DNA from: Streptomyces musisoli
GTDB taxonomy: Bacteria > Actinomycetota > Actinomycetes > Streptomycetales > Streptomycetaceae
NCBI RefSeq assembly: GCF_016741855.1
Contig: NZ_JAERRH010000015.1
Coordinates: forward strand, 116,640-180,639
Length of the DNA stretch: 64,000 nt
Direction: 5' to 3'
The translations under genes were made by a program, and so were the position numbers. The notes under the pieces are model-generated. The model was not told where the DNA came from and made no database searches. It saw nothing but the letters and a program-made list of their open reading frames with translations. Below are positions 42,882 to 51,848 of the stretch, piece by piece (position 1 is the stretch's first letter; every line of letters starts with the position of its first letter).

Positions 42882-45800
42882 TTGGCGGTCACCTCGGTGA
42901 GGTCGGCGAGGACTTCGGAGGCGATGACCGGGTCGAGGTCGCCGAAGCGCAGCGTGTGCTCCCGGCTGGGCCAGTAGTCGCCGGGCGCGGAGTCGAGCCA
43001 GACGTATTCGAAGGTCTGGTCGGGGAACATGTCCGGCGTGCCGACGGCGATGCCTTCGTCGAGTCCGATGACCACGTAGTGGTCGTCGTCGATGCGGCGG
43101 TGGAACCAGCGCTCCACGCCCGCGTCCTGCGGGATGCCGCGTTCCCAGCCCCGCTTGGTGAGGCCGAGCAGCTTGCCCACCGGCACCTTCGCGCCCTCGA
43201 ACCGGGTCAGCCGGTGGCCTGCTGCCTCCTCGTCGGTCAGTGCGAGCACGGCCCGGCCCAGCTGCGTGAACGGCTGGAGGATCTCGTAGTCGGCGAACAG
43301 CTCCGACCACGCGTCGAGGTCGTCCGCCAGGTGCAGCGGGTGCGCCACACGGACCGTCGTCCCGTCGGGCAGTGTCAGCTCGTCGTCGTGGACGTCGGCG
43401 AAGGTGCGGTCCTCCGCCACCCGGAAGGCCGTCGCGGTGCCGCCGGTTTCGGCGATCCAGACCAGGCGGCGCACCAGGTGCCAGACCAGTGGATGGGCTA
43501 CGAACAGTTCGCGGAACTCCGCGGCGGTCCAGGTGCGTTGCGTCACCATCGCCGCCTCCAGGCGCCGCACCTGGTCGGCGGCGACGGTGCGGACGTCCTT
43601 CTTGAGCGCGGCGAACCGCTTCCGCTCGGCCGGGGCCAGCTCCGGATCGTCCTTGACGCCGGGTGTGGGCAGCGCCTTGCGCTGCTTGCCGTCGGCGTCC
43701 CGGACGTAGGGGCGCAGCTGCTCGTCGAAGCCCACGGTGAACTGCCGGGGGCCGTAGTCGATGACGGTGCTGCCCTGCGCGTCGAGGCCGAAGTCGGGCA
43801 CGAGCCGGTCCCCCAGCTGCTCCCCGGTCAGACCCAGCCCCTCGGCGACCTCGGCGATCTTCTCCTGGGCGCGCAGTTTGAGTGCCTTGAAGGGAACCCG
43901 CTGGGAGATGCCGTGCAGGTGCATCAGCGCCACGTCGGTGCCGATGGTCGCGAGCACGGTCAGGCCCTCCACGGCGCGGTGGTGGCCGCCGTCGCCGGGC
44001 CAGGACCGCACGACGGGCGTGAGCCGGCGCACCGTGTCGTCGTCGCCGAGCCAGCCGAGCGCGTGCAGCGCCCAGTTCTCCTTGGGCGGCATGCCGACCA
44101 GCCGCCACTGCTCGAACAGGCCCCAGGCGAAGGCGGCGAGGGAGTCGGCGGTGCAGTGCGCGGTCAGCACCTCCAAGCCCGGGTAGACCTCGCCGGGCTT
44201 GGACAGGGCAAGCAGCATCAGGGCGTTGCGGACCGAGTCGGCGGGCAGGGCGGCGCCGTCGTTGAGCAGGATCTGCGGCAGCAGTACCGGATCCGCCCAG
44301 GCGCCGATCGTGGGCAGGCGTACGGGCAGGGCGCTGACCAGCGGGTCGACGGCCAGTATCTCCTCGACGATGCCCGCGGCCTCCTCCCCGCACCCGGCGA
44401 CGGCCGCCGAGACCGCCGCGTCGCCGTGCGCGTCCGCGAGCAGCCGCAGCGCCCGCTCCGCGCCTCGCCGGACGCTGCCGACCGGCCCCACCGCGTGCGG
44501 GAGGAGGAAGGGCACCGCGTCCAGGCCGTGCCGGGTCAGCCAGGCGCGGGCGGTGGCGTCGGCGGACCGCAGCCGCGCCAGCCAGTCGCACACCAATGCG
44601 GCGACCTCGGCGTCCCGGTACGGCAGCAGCAGCTCGCCCAGTGTGCTCGGGTGCCGGACCGCGGCGCGGTGCACCAGTGGCAGGGCGGCCTCACCGTGCT
44701 TGGCGACGACCGGCTTCAGCACCGTCTCGCCACCCCAGTAGTTCTCCGGGGCGTAGTCGGCGAGCAGCGGCCGTACGACGTCCTCGGGGCCGTCGACGAA
44801 CAGGCGCACGTCCCAGAAGCTTCCGAGCCGGCCGGTCTGCAGGAGGTACTCGATCTCGCGGGACCAGTCGTAACCGACGCGCCAGCTGCCGTTGCGGGTG
44901 TCGGCCTTGGCCCAGGCCTCCTGTTCGCCCGGCTGCCACACCACCCGCGGCTCCGGGGTCGCGGGTGTCTCGGCGGCCACGCGTGGCTTGCGGGCCTTGC
45001 GCTTTCCCGCCCACGGCGGGCTGACCAGCAGCGGGGGCAGCGCCTCGGCCGGAGCGTCGGCCACCCGGTCGGTGCGGTCGAGGTGGGACGACACGTGGTC
45101 GGCGACCTCTGCGGGCAGCTCGGGCAGCACGGCCGCGGTCAGTTCGGCGTGCGCGAGGACGTGCGCGACGAGCAGCTGTCCGGTCATCGACGCGTGCCTG
45201 CCGGAGCCGGTCGCCGTCGCGCCCAGCAGGCGCAGGGCGCGCACCGGGTACCGGCGCATCGCCTCCAGCAGGTGCGGGCGGACGTGCTTGTCGTCGACGC
45301 GGTCCAGCAGAAGGCCGAACGCCTCGTCCGTCGGCAGTTCGACCACGACGTTCGCGAATGCCTTGGTCTGCTCGGAGTTGTAGGCGCGGTCGAGGGCCTC
45401 GTCGAGGAGCGGGGCGAAGGCCTTGCCGGTGCCCTCGGCGAGGGTGGCGACGAGCGCCGTCGTCCAGCCGTTCCAGACGAGGCCCGCGCGGCGGCCGAAG
45501 TGCTTCAGCTGCTCCGGGGAGTTCAGCGAGCACAGCAGCATCGCCCGCAGCAGTTCGTCGGCCTGCTGCACGTCGACGCAGCACTCGTCGACCCATTCCT
45601 GTTCGGTGGGCAGCAGGTAGGACACGACGATGCGGCGGCGTACGCCGGTCCGGCAGCCGGCCAGTGCGGCGACCGTCTCCCGGTAGGTGTCCTCGTCGGC
45701 GACGGTCAGCAGGGCGCGCACGCGGTCGGCGAATTTCGACCGCGCCCAGTCGTTGCCGGTGGTCGCGCCCGTGCGGAAGCCGAGCCAGGGGTCCTCGCGG

Positions 45801-46294
45801 CGGCCGCCGTACTGGTGGTAGTTCGGGACGACGTCGAAGTACTCGACCACGGCCTGAGCGGCGAACGCCAGGCCGTGGGCGCGGACCCAGGCGTCGACCT
45901 GGATGCCGTCCGGGTACTGCCAGTGGAAGGTCAGCGCCGCCACCACGGCAGCGCCCAGGGGGTTGTGGCGGCCCTCCAGGTGGGCCCTGGTGGCCTCGAC
46001 GATACGCGGGTCGCTCTTCGGGGCGGTGAGCATGGCCTCGATCCAGCCGGCCTCCTCGTGCAGCCGGAACGCGGTCCGCTGTGCGGCCTCGGGGTGCAGC
46101 CCGGCGACGCTCCGCTCGATCCCGCCTCGCCGCGGATACACCAGCCGCCGCCAGGCGGCCGGCATCCGGAACGTCTCCTCGTCGGGCAACGCGACCGGCC
46201 CGCCCTTTGCCGCCGGCTGTCCGACGGCCCCGGGAGCCTCCCCCTCGACCTGCCCGTTCGCCGGGCCTTCCCCGACCGACTCCGTGCGCCGCAC
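42878..46294 (-). CDS. DUF4132 (MolR-like) large repeat protein
   Basis: 1138 residues from GTG 46294 (GGAGG seven bases upstream). The N-terminal ~800 residues are helical, HEAT-like repeats (ALDRAYNSEQTKAFANVV; LLPHAVGPVGSVRRGAERAL and others). The C-terminal part (~850-1100) is the DUF4132 domain with RTWTAAEFRELFVAHPLVW and LVRRLVWIAE, ending in beta-rich sequence. DUF4132 is found in E. coli MolR and in many predicted operons with MoxR/vWA genes. Likely a scaffold or substrate receptor. First gene of the operon, downstream of the 15-bp repeat array. Confidence 0.9.
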   Translation of the reverse strand: MRRTESVGEGPANGQVEGEAPGAVGQPAAKGGPVALPDEETFRMPAAWRRLVYPRRGGIERSVAGLHPEAAQRTAFRLHEEAGWIEAMLTAPKSDPRIVEATRAHLEGRHNPLGAAVVAALTFHWQYPDGIQVDAWVRAHGLAFAAQAVVEYFDVVPNYHQYGGRREDPWLGFRTGATTGNDWARSKFADRVRALLTVADEDTYRETVAALAGCRTGVRRRIVVSYLLPTEQEWVDECCVDVQQADELLRAMLLCSLNSPEQLKHFGRRAGLVWNGWTTALVATLAEGTGKAFAPLLDEALDRAYNSEQTKAFANVVVELPTDEAFGLLLDRVDDKHVRPHLLEAMRRYPVRALRLLGATATGSGRHASMTGQLLVAHVLAHAELTAAVLPELPAEVADHVSSHLDRTDRVADAPAEALPPLLVSPPWAGKRKARKPRVAAETPATPEPRVVWQPGEQEAWAKADTRNGSWRVGYDWSREIEYLLQTGRLGSFWDVRLFVDGPEDVVRPLLADYAPENYWGGETVLKPVVAKHGEAALPLVHRAAVRHPSTLGELLLPYRDAEVAALVCDWLARLRSADATARAWLTRHGLDAVPFLLPHAVGPVGSVRRGAERALRLLADAHGDAAVSAAVAGCGEEAAGIVEEILAVDPLVSALPVRLPTIGAWADPVLLPQILLNDGAALPADSVRNALMLLALSKPGEVYPGLEVLTAHCTADSLAAFAWGLFEQWRLVGMPPKENWALHALGWLGDDDTVRRLTPVVRSWPGDGGHHRAVEGLTVLATIGTDVALMHLHGISQRVPFKALKLRAQEKIAEVAEGLGLTGEQLGDRLVPDFGLDAQGSTVIDYGPRQFTVGFDEQLRPYVRDADGKQRKALPTPGVKDDPELAPAERKRFAALKKDVRTVAADQVRRLEAAMVTQRTWTAAEFRELFVAHPLVWHLVRRLVWIAETGGTATAFRVAEDRTFADVHDDELTLPDGTTVRVAHPLHLADDLDAWSELFADYEILQPFTQLGRAVLALTDEEAAGHRLTRFEGAKVPVGKLLGLTKRGWERGIPQDAGVERWFHRRIDDDHYVVIGLDEGIAVGTPDMFPDQTFEYVWLDSAPGDYWPSREHTLRFGDLDPVIASEVLADLTEVTAK

Positions 46295-46419
46295 AGCCCC
46301 TCCTCCGCCGACCCCTGACGGGATCGATCGCTTGATCAGATGGCCGTCACGGTATCCGGAGCGACTGACAACGCCCCGACGCCCGGGGAACGCCGCCGGT
46401 CGGCCACCGCCGGGAAGCC

Positions 46420-46600
46420 CACACATCCCCCTCGACACATGTCCCCACGGCACACATGCCCCCCGACACAGCCCGTCGGCACACGTGCCCGTGGCACACA
46501 TGCCCCCGGCACACACCCCGTCGGCACACATGCCCTTGGGCACACATGACCACGGCGCACACCCCGTCGGCACACGTCCCCTCGGCACACACCCCGTCGG
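46420..46600. repeat. 15-bp-period repeat array, about 12 copies
   Basis: CACACA/CACACG cores begin at about 46420, 46435, 46451, 46466, 46480, 46495, 46510, 46525, 46541, 46556, 46571 and 46586. Units are mostly 15 bp with consensus GGCACACATGCCCN and GGCACACACCCCGTC. It fills the gap between the start of the five-gene operon and the end of the lipase-like gene. Because the period is five codons, every frame is open and gives Cys- or His-rich pentapeptides, but no start with a ribosome site is convincing. Confidence 0.9.
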
Positions 46601-46688
46601 CCCCAGCTCGGCCGCAAGGTCGTGTCACGGCGGGAACGCCGCCTCCTGCACCGCAGGTCAGGGACGCCGAGAAGGCCCGTCTCTCATG

Positions 46689-47894
46689 TCACGGCAGGAA
46701 CGTCACCTCCGGGAAGGCACGGGACGGGCCGTCGAGCAGGTGGCCGGGCCGGTTCCGCAGGTGCCGGTCGAAGAACGCGAGGGGGTACGCCTGCTGGATA
46801 CGCACCGCCCGGGTCGGGGCGAGCGTGCCGATCCGGTCGCGCAGTTCCTCCTCGCTCATCCCCACCGCCTCCGCGAGCTGCGGGATCAGCACCTGGTTGT
46901 CGCCGTATGAGGAATGGACGGCGCCCTCGGCCCCGATGTCGAGCCGCCATCCGTGCAGGTGCGTCCAGAACTCGGCGACGCTTGGCTCCCGGGTTCGGGT
47001 GAACTCGGCCGTCATCATCATGAACGGGCGGTCCAGGTCGCCGGTGAGGGCCGGCAGCATCGGCCCGTCGAGGCTCAGCCCGGCCCGGACGCGTGGGTCG
47101 TCGAGCATGACGCGAGCGGTCGCCGTCCCGCCCTTGGACCAGCCGAACATGCCGATGCGCCGCGGGTCGATCGAGTCGGCCAGACCCGCCGGCAGGGGCA
47201 GGCCGTCGGCGTCGGGATTGCGTCCGGCGGCGAGGCCGTCCACGCAGCCGAGGACGAATCGGATGTCCGCGGCGAAGTCCGCCGGCCCCATCGCGTGTTC
47301 CGGGTCCCGGAGCGGGGTGAGGATCCGCCCGTCGGGGAATTCCGTGAAGGCGTCGTAGGTGTGGTCCACCGTCACCACCGCATAGCCGTGACTGGCGAGT
47401 TCCTGCACGACGACGGTGTGGTCGGCTCGGTGGCTGTGCGCACCGTGCGAGAACACGACGACCGGCAGTTTCCGGCCGCTCCACCGCACCGGGGCGCTCC
47501 GGTGGGCGGCGGTGAGCGGCACCTGTGCGGCGTCGACGGGAAGATCCGCGGCCACGAGCAGTTCCCGCAGCGCGCCGGCGGACATCCAAGGCACCAGCGG
47601 GTACCGCTCGACGTTCCGGGCGGGGTACCAGACGCTCGCCATCAGCTCCCGGTGGTGCCCCGGTCCCGCCACGGGGTCCGGGCGAGCGGCGTCGACCAGG
47701 TGCAGTGCCACCGTGCCGACCGGGTACGGCCCGGTCGGGTCGGGAAGGGTGAGCCGCACCGGGGCCGGCGCGCCCGAGGCCGCCCGGGCCGGGCCGGCGA
47801 CGCCGAGCGGCACGGCCGCGCCGACGGCGAGCGCGGCTCCCAGCAGACGACGGCGCGTCAAGGTGTCCCGGGCGGTGGACGGTGCGGTCGACAT
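46689..47894 (-). CDS. Tat-exported lipase / PAF-acetylhydrolase-like alpha/beta hydrolase
   Basis: 401 residues from ATG 47894 (GGGAGGGG upstream). Tat-type signal: TRRRLLGAALAVGAAVPLG followed by an AxA site. Alpha/beta hydrolase features: VVFSHGAHSHRADH (oxyanion region), nucleophile in GMFGWSKGG, SLDGPM with the likely Asp, and EGAVHSSYGD with the likely His. Resembles PAF-acetylhydrolase isoform II and related Streptomyces lipases. Secreted esterase; substrate unknown. Confidence 0.9.
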   Translation of the reverse strand: MSTAPSTARDTLTRRRLLGAALAVGAAVPLGVAGPARAASGAPAPVRLTLPDPTGPYPVGTVALHLVDAARPDPVAGPGHHRELMASVWYPARNVERYPLVPWMSAGALRELLVAADLPVDAAQVPLTAAHRSAPVRWSGRKLPVVVFSHGAHSHRADHTVVVQELASHGYAVVTVDHTYDAFTEFPDGRILTPLRDPEHAMGPADFAADIRFVLGCVDGLAAGRNPDADGLPLPAGLADSIDPRRIGMFGWSKGGTATARVMLDDPRVRAGLSLDGPMLPALTGDLDRPFMMMTAEFTRTREPSVAEFWTHLHGWRLDIGAEGAVHSSYGDNQVLIPQLAEAVGMSEEELRDRIGTLAPTRAVRIQQAYPLAFFDRHLRNRPGHLLDGPSRAFPEVTFLP

Positions 47895-48396
47895 GGCCCC
47901 TCCCTGGGTCTTGCGGACGGAACCGGGCTCGACCGCCCGGCCGTCGGCCGTGCCCGCGGTCGTGCTCCGGTGTGCTGTGCGAAGGTTCGTACGCATGGGC
48001 GAGACGCTGTCATCCGCCGCAGCCGAGCGGCATCGGCCCACCGGATGCAATCCACGGTCGCGTCAGACCAGGGATCTACATCCCCAGATTGAGTGGGTCA
48101 CCGGGCAACGGTCCGCCGACCGGATGTAGTTGCGTATTCCGGGACCGCCCGCACGCACTCCGGGGCCTCGCCGGACCGGCGGTCCCCTCCCCCGGTCGCG
48201 ACGCTGCGGCGGTGATCGCGGTAGGCGAACCCACCGTGCCGGCGTGGCTGGACCGATGGCAGGTCCGGTGGCCCGGCTCCGTGGAACTGCCGACAGGGCC
48301 ATGCGGGTTGCACCTTCAGCGGGAGCGAGCCGAAAGCGGGACCGTCGTCGTTGTGCAGAGCGCTCACGACCACGACAGGACAGGAAAGGCCCCACG
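47895..48396. other. Intergenic region with no supported gene
   Basis: About 500 bp upstream of the lipase-like gene. It should hold that gene's promoter. It contains short A+T-richer stretches around 48060-48100 but I see no recognisable gene, repeat or strong operator. Confidence 0.35.
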
Positions 48397-48501
48397 ATGC
48401 ACCGTCACACGCTCCTCCTCTCCTTCTGCGCCCTCCTGAGCGCAGCCGCGACCGGATTCCTAGCCACCACCGCCATCCGCAGCCGGTACACGGCGCGCTG
48501 A
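48397..48501 (+). CDS. Small membrane peptide, hypothetical
   Basis: 34 residues from ATG 48397 with GGAAAGG nine bases upstream. One hydrophobic segment (LLLSFCALLSAAATGFLATT) with a basic C-terminus. Third codon positions are mostly G or C, in line with real Streptomyces genes. No known family. Confidence 0.45.
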   Translation: MHRHTLLLSFCALLSAAATGFLATTAIRSRYTAR

Positions 48502-48674
48502 CGGTGCCCGCCCGCACCGGCGAAACGTTCCGGAATGGTGAACCGCCCGCCCGTGGCCGTCCGGCGGGAGGGACGGCGGCCAAGGCAGTTGCCCAGCAGC
48601 TATGCGAGATCACGGTTCGGTGTCGACCGGGCCGGCCACCGCACCCCGCGCAACTCACCAGCCGTTGACCCGCC

Positions 48675-48884
48675 ATGCACGACGAATCCGGCTCGACCAG
48701 CACCGCCCGCCTTCTGGGCTCCTACTGGCTGGACTCCCCCTACTGGCACCCCCAGCAGCCCTGCTGCTGCTTCACCTCACCCCCGCGACGGCGGGGGCGC
48801 AGGGTGCTGATCGCCCGCACCGTGCTGACCGTCACCGCGTACGCCCTCATCATCACCGCGCTCGCCCTCATCGTCACCGGCTGA
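48675..48884 (+). CDS. Small single-span membrane protein, hypothetical
   Basis: 69 residues. The N-terminal half has SYWLDSPYWHPQQPCCCF with a Cys triplet, then a basic stretch PPRRRGRRV and a C-terminal span TVLTVTAYALIITALALIV. Third-position G+C is about 90%, which supports coding. No clear ribosome site, so it may be leaderless or misplaced at its start. No family recognised. Confidence 0.5.
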   Translation: MHDESGSTSTARLLGSYWLDSPYWHPQQPCCCFTSPPRRRGRRVLIARTVLTVTAYALIITALALIVTG

Positions 48885-49078
48885 CCGCACCATGCTCCGG
48901 CCGTCGCCGCCGCACTCGTTCCGGCGAGTCGCACGAGAGCCGCCGGCCCGGCGGTCGGCGGCCGTCGGTCGGCGGCCGGCGTTCGGCGGTCGGCCTCGCA
49001 AGGAGCAGAGAGCGGTCATCGGCCGCTGGACGTAGGTCCCGCGCCCCATGCGCGCGCCGGGTCCGCCGTCTAGGGTCG

Positions 49079-49543
49079 ATGATCATGAACACGGGGATCG
49101 TTGAGCGCCCGACGGCGCAGCGTGTGCGCGACACTCTGGAGCGACTTGGTACCGAGCGGGACGTGTGGGTGTCTACGGCGCACCCCGAACACGGGCCGCA
49201 CCAGGTGCCGCTGTGGTTCCTCTGGGACGGGCGAGCGGTGTGGATGTGCACCGGCGGCACGTCCGTGACCGCGCGGAACGTCCACACGGAGCCGCGCGTA
49301 CGCCTGGCGCTGCCGGACACCTTCGACGTGGTGCTTCTCCAGGGCGATGCCGAGGGCTTCCCGGCCCACGAGGTGAGCGCGGACGCGGCGCAGGCGTTCG
49401 CCGACAAGTTCGGGTGGGACCCGCGCGCGGAGGAGGGTTCTTTCCTCTACATACGCGTGGTGCCCAGGATGGTGCGTGCCTGGCGAGGTGGGCGGGAGCT
49501 GGCCGGCAGGGTCGTCATGCGCGACGGGACCTGGCTGACCTGA
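49079..49543 (+). CDS. PPOX-class FMN/F420-binding oxidoreductase
   Basis: 154 residues from ATG 49079 (or 49085). VWVSTAHPEHGPHQVPLWFLWDGRAVWMCT is the split-barrel core seen in pyridoxamine-phosphate-oxidase-like proteins, with ARNVHTEPRVRLAL and LLQGDAEG following. In actinobacteria such proteins use FMN or F420 to reduce small molecules. Its 3' end overlaps the convergent EamA gene by 29 bp. Confidence 0.9.
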   Translation: MIMNTGIVERPTAQRVRDTLERLGTERDVWVSTAHPEHGPHQVPLWFLWDGRAVWMCTGGTSVTARNVHTEPRVRLALPDTFDVVLLQGDAEGFPAHEVSADAAQAFADKFGWDPRAEEGSFLYIRVVPRMVRAWRGGRELAGRVVMRDGTWLT

Positions 49544-50573
49544 CCTGCCGCCGGAGTGCCCGGGCACGCTCGGAGACACCGGGGCGAGCCGGATCGGCAT
49601 CCCTGACGTCGCGGGCATCGGGGTCGCGGAAGGGCCCGTCGGGGTGCCGCCGCGGCCGGCGGGCCGGGGTGGTGAGGACGGCGAGGCAGGTGACGACGAG
49701 CGCTATGCCGGCCCAGCCGGCGGCGGGCAGGCGTTCGCCGACGACGGCGACGGCGAGTACGGCCGCGACGGCCGGTTCGAGCAGGGACAGCGTGGTCGCG
49801 GTGCTGGCGGGGACGTGCGCGAGACCCCAGCCGAACAGGACGTAGCCGACGAACATGGGCACGAGTGCCATGTAGGCGCCGACCGCCGCGTTGGACCAGG
49901 AGCTGACGAGCGGAGCGCCGGTGACCGCCAGAACGGGCAGGAGGAGCAGCCCACCGAGCCCGAAGACGGCGCCCATCGCCGCACGGGAGGGTGTCCCCCG
50001 GGTGATGAGCCGGTGCGCCGCCCAGGAGTAGAGGGCGTAGGTCGCGGCCGCGACGAGGCCGAGGGCAACGCCCAGCAGCGTGCCGGCCACGGATGCCCGT
50101 CCCGTGTCGTCGGCGGCGTGGGCCGCCTCGGCCGCACACAGCAGCACGGTGCCGAGCAGGCCGAGGGCGGCCGCGGTCGTCCAGCGGCGGGTGAGCCGGT
50201 GGCCGTCGACGGCGCGTTCGATCAGGGCCGAGGCGAGCGGGGCGGTGCCGATCGACACCACCGTGCCCACAGCGACGCCCGCCAGGTGCATGGAGCTGTA
50301 GAACGCCAGGGGGTAGACCGCCACCGAGGCGGCCCCGAGCAGCACGGTCCCCCGCTGGTCGCGCAGCCGTACCGCGTGGCGGGCGATCCGCGGCGCGGCG
50401 AAGAGTGCCTGGAGGAGGCCGCCCACGCCCATGGCGACGGCACCGATGGCGAGCGGGCCCACGTCCGGGGCGAGCGTGGCGGCCGTGCCTGTGGTGCCCC
50501 ACAGGACGGAGGCGGCCAGCACGCACAGCACGCCCGTCCCCGTGGTCCGGCCGGGTCCGCCGGCGCGCCTCAC
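49515..50573 (-). CDS. EamA/DMT-family transporter
   Basis: 352 residues with ten predicted membrane spans in two EamA repeats (VLCVLAASVLWGTTGTAAT; TLLGVALGLVAAATYALYSWAA). A Pro/Arg-rich cytoplasmic tail of about 50 residues extends past the last span. The family exports amino acids, nucleosides or other metabolites. The start overlaps the stop of the TetR gene, so regulator and transporter form one operon. Confidence 0.92.
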   Translation of the reverse strand: MRRAGGPGRTTGTGVLCVLAASVLWGTTGTAATLAPDVGPLAIGAVAMGVGGLLQALFAAPRIARHAVRLRDQRGTVLLGAASVAVYPLAFYSSMHLAGVAVGTVVSIGTAPLASALIERAVDGHRLTRRWTTAAALGLLGTVLLCAAEAAHAADDTGRASVAGTLLGVALGLVAAATYALYSWAAHRLITRGTPSRAAMGAVFGLGGLLLLPVLAVTGAPLVSSWSNAAVGAYMALVPMFVGYVLFGWGLAHVPASTATTLSLLEPAVAAVLAVAVVGERLPAAGWAGIALVVTCLAVLTTPARRPRRHPDGPFRDPDARDVRDADPARPGVSERARALRRQVRSARSRRA

Positions 50574-51175
50574 AGCCGGTCCAGCAGGCCGGCCGCCAGG
50601 GAGCGGGCGTGCTCCAGGCGGCCGCCGTCGCCCTCCAGACCGGCGCGGGCCATCGCGCCCTCCAGGAGGAAGGACAGGTGCTCGGCCATCGCCTGTGCCG
50701 CGTCCGGGCGGTCGGGCAGCAGCCGCTCCAGATGGCCGGCGATCAGCCGCTCGACTTCCTCCTTGTGGGCGCGCACCACGCTCCGGCCCTCGTCACCGGC
50801 CGGCAGCTCGGCGGCGGCGTTGAGCAGCCCGCAGCCGCGGAAGCCGTGCTCGTAGGCGAACGCGGCGTGGTCGGCGTAGGCGTCGAACACCGCCAGGACG
50901 CCCTGCCGCGGGCCCTCGGCCTGTTCCAGCCGCGCCCGGTACAGACCGAGCCACTCGTCGTGCCGGGCGTCGAGATAGGCCCTGACCAGGGCGGCCTTCG
51001 AGGAGAAGTTGTTGTAGAGGCTCATCTTCGCCACACCGGCCTCGGCGGTGATCGTGTCGATGCCGGTCGCCGCCACACCATCGGCGTAGAAGCGGCGGGC
51101 GGCCGCCGCCAGCAGCCGCTCACGTGCCGGGCGCCGCCTTCCGCTCTCCTTCGCGCGCACTTCCGCCTCGCTCAC
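50570..51175 (-). CDS. TetR-family regulator of the EamA transporter
   Basis: 201 residues from the second GTG of a GTG-GTG pair (GGGAG five bases upstream). Helix-turn-helix: AARRFYADGVAATGIDTITAEAGVAKMSLYNNF. The ligand domain contains GFRGCGLLNAAAELPAGDEG, seen in TetR proteins that sense reactive or small organic compounds. A palindrome 13 bp upstream of the start suggests autorepression of the tetR-eamA operon. Confidence 0.92.
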   Translation of the reverse strand: MSEAEVRAKESGRRRPARERLLAAAARRFYADGVAATGIDTITAEAGVAKMSLYNNFSSKAALVRAYLDARHDEWLGLYRARLEQAEGPRQGVLAVFDAYADHAAFAYEHGFRGCGLLNAAAELPAGDEGRSVVRAHKEEVERLIAGHLERLLPDRPDAAQAMAEHLSFLLEGAMARAGLEGDGGRLEHARSLAAGLLDRL

Positions 51176-51187
51176 CACAGCTCCCAA

Positions 51188-51209
51188 CTAGGTAGGTAGG
51201 TCTACCTAG
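51188..51209. promoter_or_regulatory. TetR operator palindrome
   Basis: CTAGGTAG-gtaggt-CTACCTAG, a perfect 8-bp inverted repeat, ending just upstream of the TetR ribosome site. Size and place are typical of TetR autorepression sites. Confidence 0.7.
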
Positions 51210-51368
51210 CATAGCCCCCTGGGAGGGGCACGCGGCTCACGGGCGGCCGGTCGCGCGGGGGACGGCTGCACTGCTCGCCGCCGACGGACTCCGCCCGGGC
51301 GCTTTCCGGGGTGCCGTCCTTTCGGGCTTCCCGCAGTACGCGGTGCTCGACGGCTCCCGCATGCGCGC

Positions 51369-51446
51369 CTCAGACGGACGGTCTCGCGCATACGCCCCTC
51401 AGACGGACGGTCTCCCGCGTACGCCCCTGAGACGCGCGGTCTCGGC
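51369..51446. repeat. Three 29-bp direct repeats, each with an AGAC/GTCT dyad
   Basis: Units start at 51369, 51398 and 51427, sharing CTCAGACGGACGGTCTC-type cores (third unit GAGACGCGCGGTCTC). They lie directly after the stop of the small secreted-protein gene, and each could form a short hairpin. Confidence 0.75.
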
Positions 51447-51454
51447 GCGGCTGG

Positions 51455-51742
51455 TCAACCGAGGAAGATGCTGTGCGTTCCGGGCACCTGCACCGCCAGC
51501 CCGGGAGGGATGATCTGGACGACCCCGCCCGCGCAGCCCGGAACGTTGTGGACGAGGGCGGGTACGTCCGTGACGTTGAAGACGCTCGAGAGCTGCGGGA
51601 TCTCTATACAGCCACTCGGCCGGGTGTGAACGATTCCGTCGATCACGAGGAACCCGTTGGTGGCGTAGGCCGAACCGGGGACGGCGAGCGCGAGCACCCC
51701 GGCGGCGGCGAGCGTGGCGAGTGTGGAGCTGATGTGACGCAT
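51455..51742 (-). CDS. Small secreted protein, hypothetical
   Basis: 95 residues from ATG 51742 with a strong GGAGG site. Sec signal (MRHISSTLATLAAAGVLALAVPGSAYA) followed by a ~68-residue mature protein with two Cys (SGCIEIPQL and VPGCAGG) that could form one disulfide, and an aliphatic C-terminus. It recalls small Streptomyces secreted proteins of unknown role; not a chaplin by motif. Confidence 0.8.
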   Translation of the reverse strand: MRHISSTLATLAAAGVLALAVPGSAYATNGFLVIDGIVHTRPSGCIEIPQLSSVFNVTDVPALVHNVPGCAGGVVQIIPPGLAVQVPGTHSIFLG

Positions 51743-51848
51743 GGCGTACCTCCTGACGTGCAGGCCGAGGCACATCCCGGCCCTGCAACCGACCGTACGG
51801 AAACGCGCACGCACTGCATCCCGGCGTCCCCCAAGCGGAGGACGGTGC

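Noticed and set aside
42956..46318. 1120-codon plus-strand frame opposite the DUF4132 gene
   Set aside because: Typical high-G+C antisense shadow rich in Gly, Val and Arg; the minus frame carries the DUF4132 domain and proper coupling.
46420..46600. CRISPR array
   Set aside because: Units are 15 bp with no unique spacers and there are no cas genes nearby.
46347..46628. Cys-rich minus-strand frames over the 15-bp repeats, as a possible metallothionein or RiPP precursor
   Set aside because: All three frames give similar Cys-rich pentapeptides, a result of the repeat sequence; two units are 16 bp and break the frame phase, and no ribosome site or stop fits.
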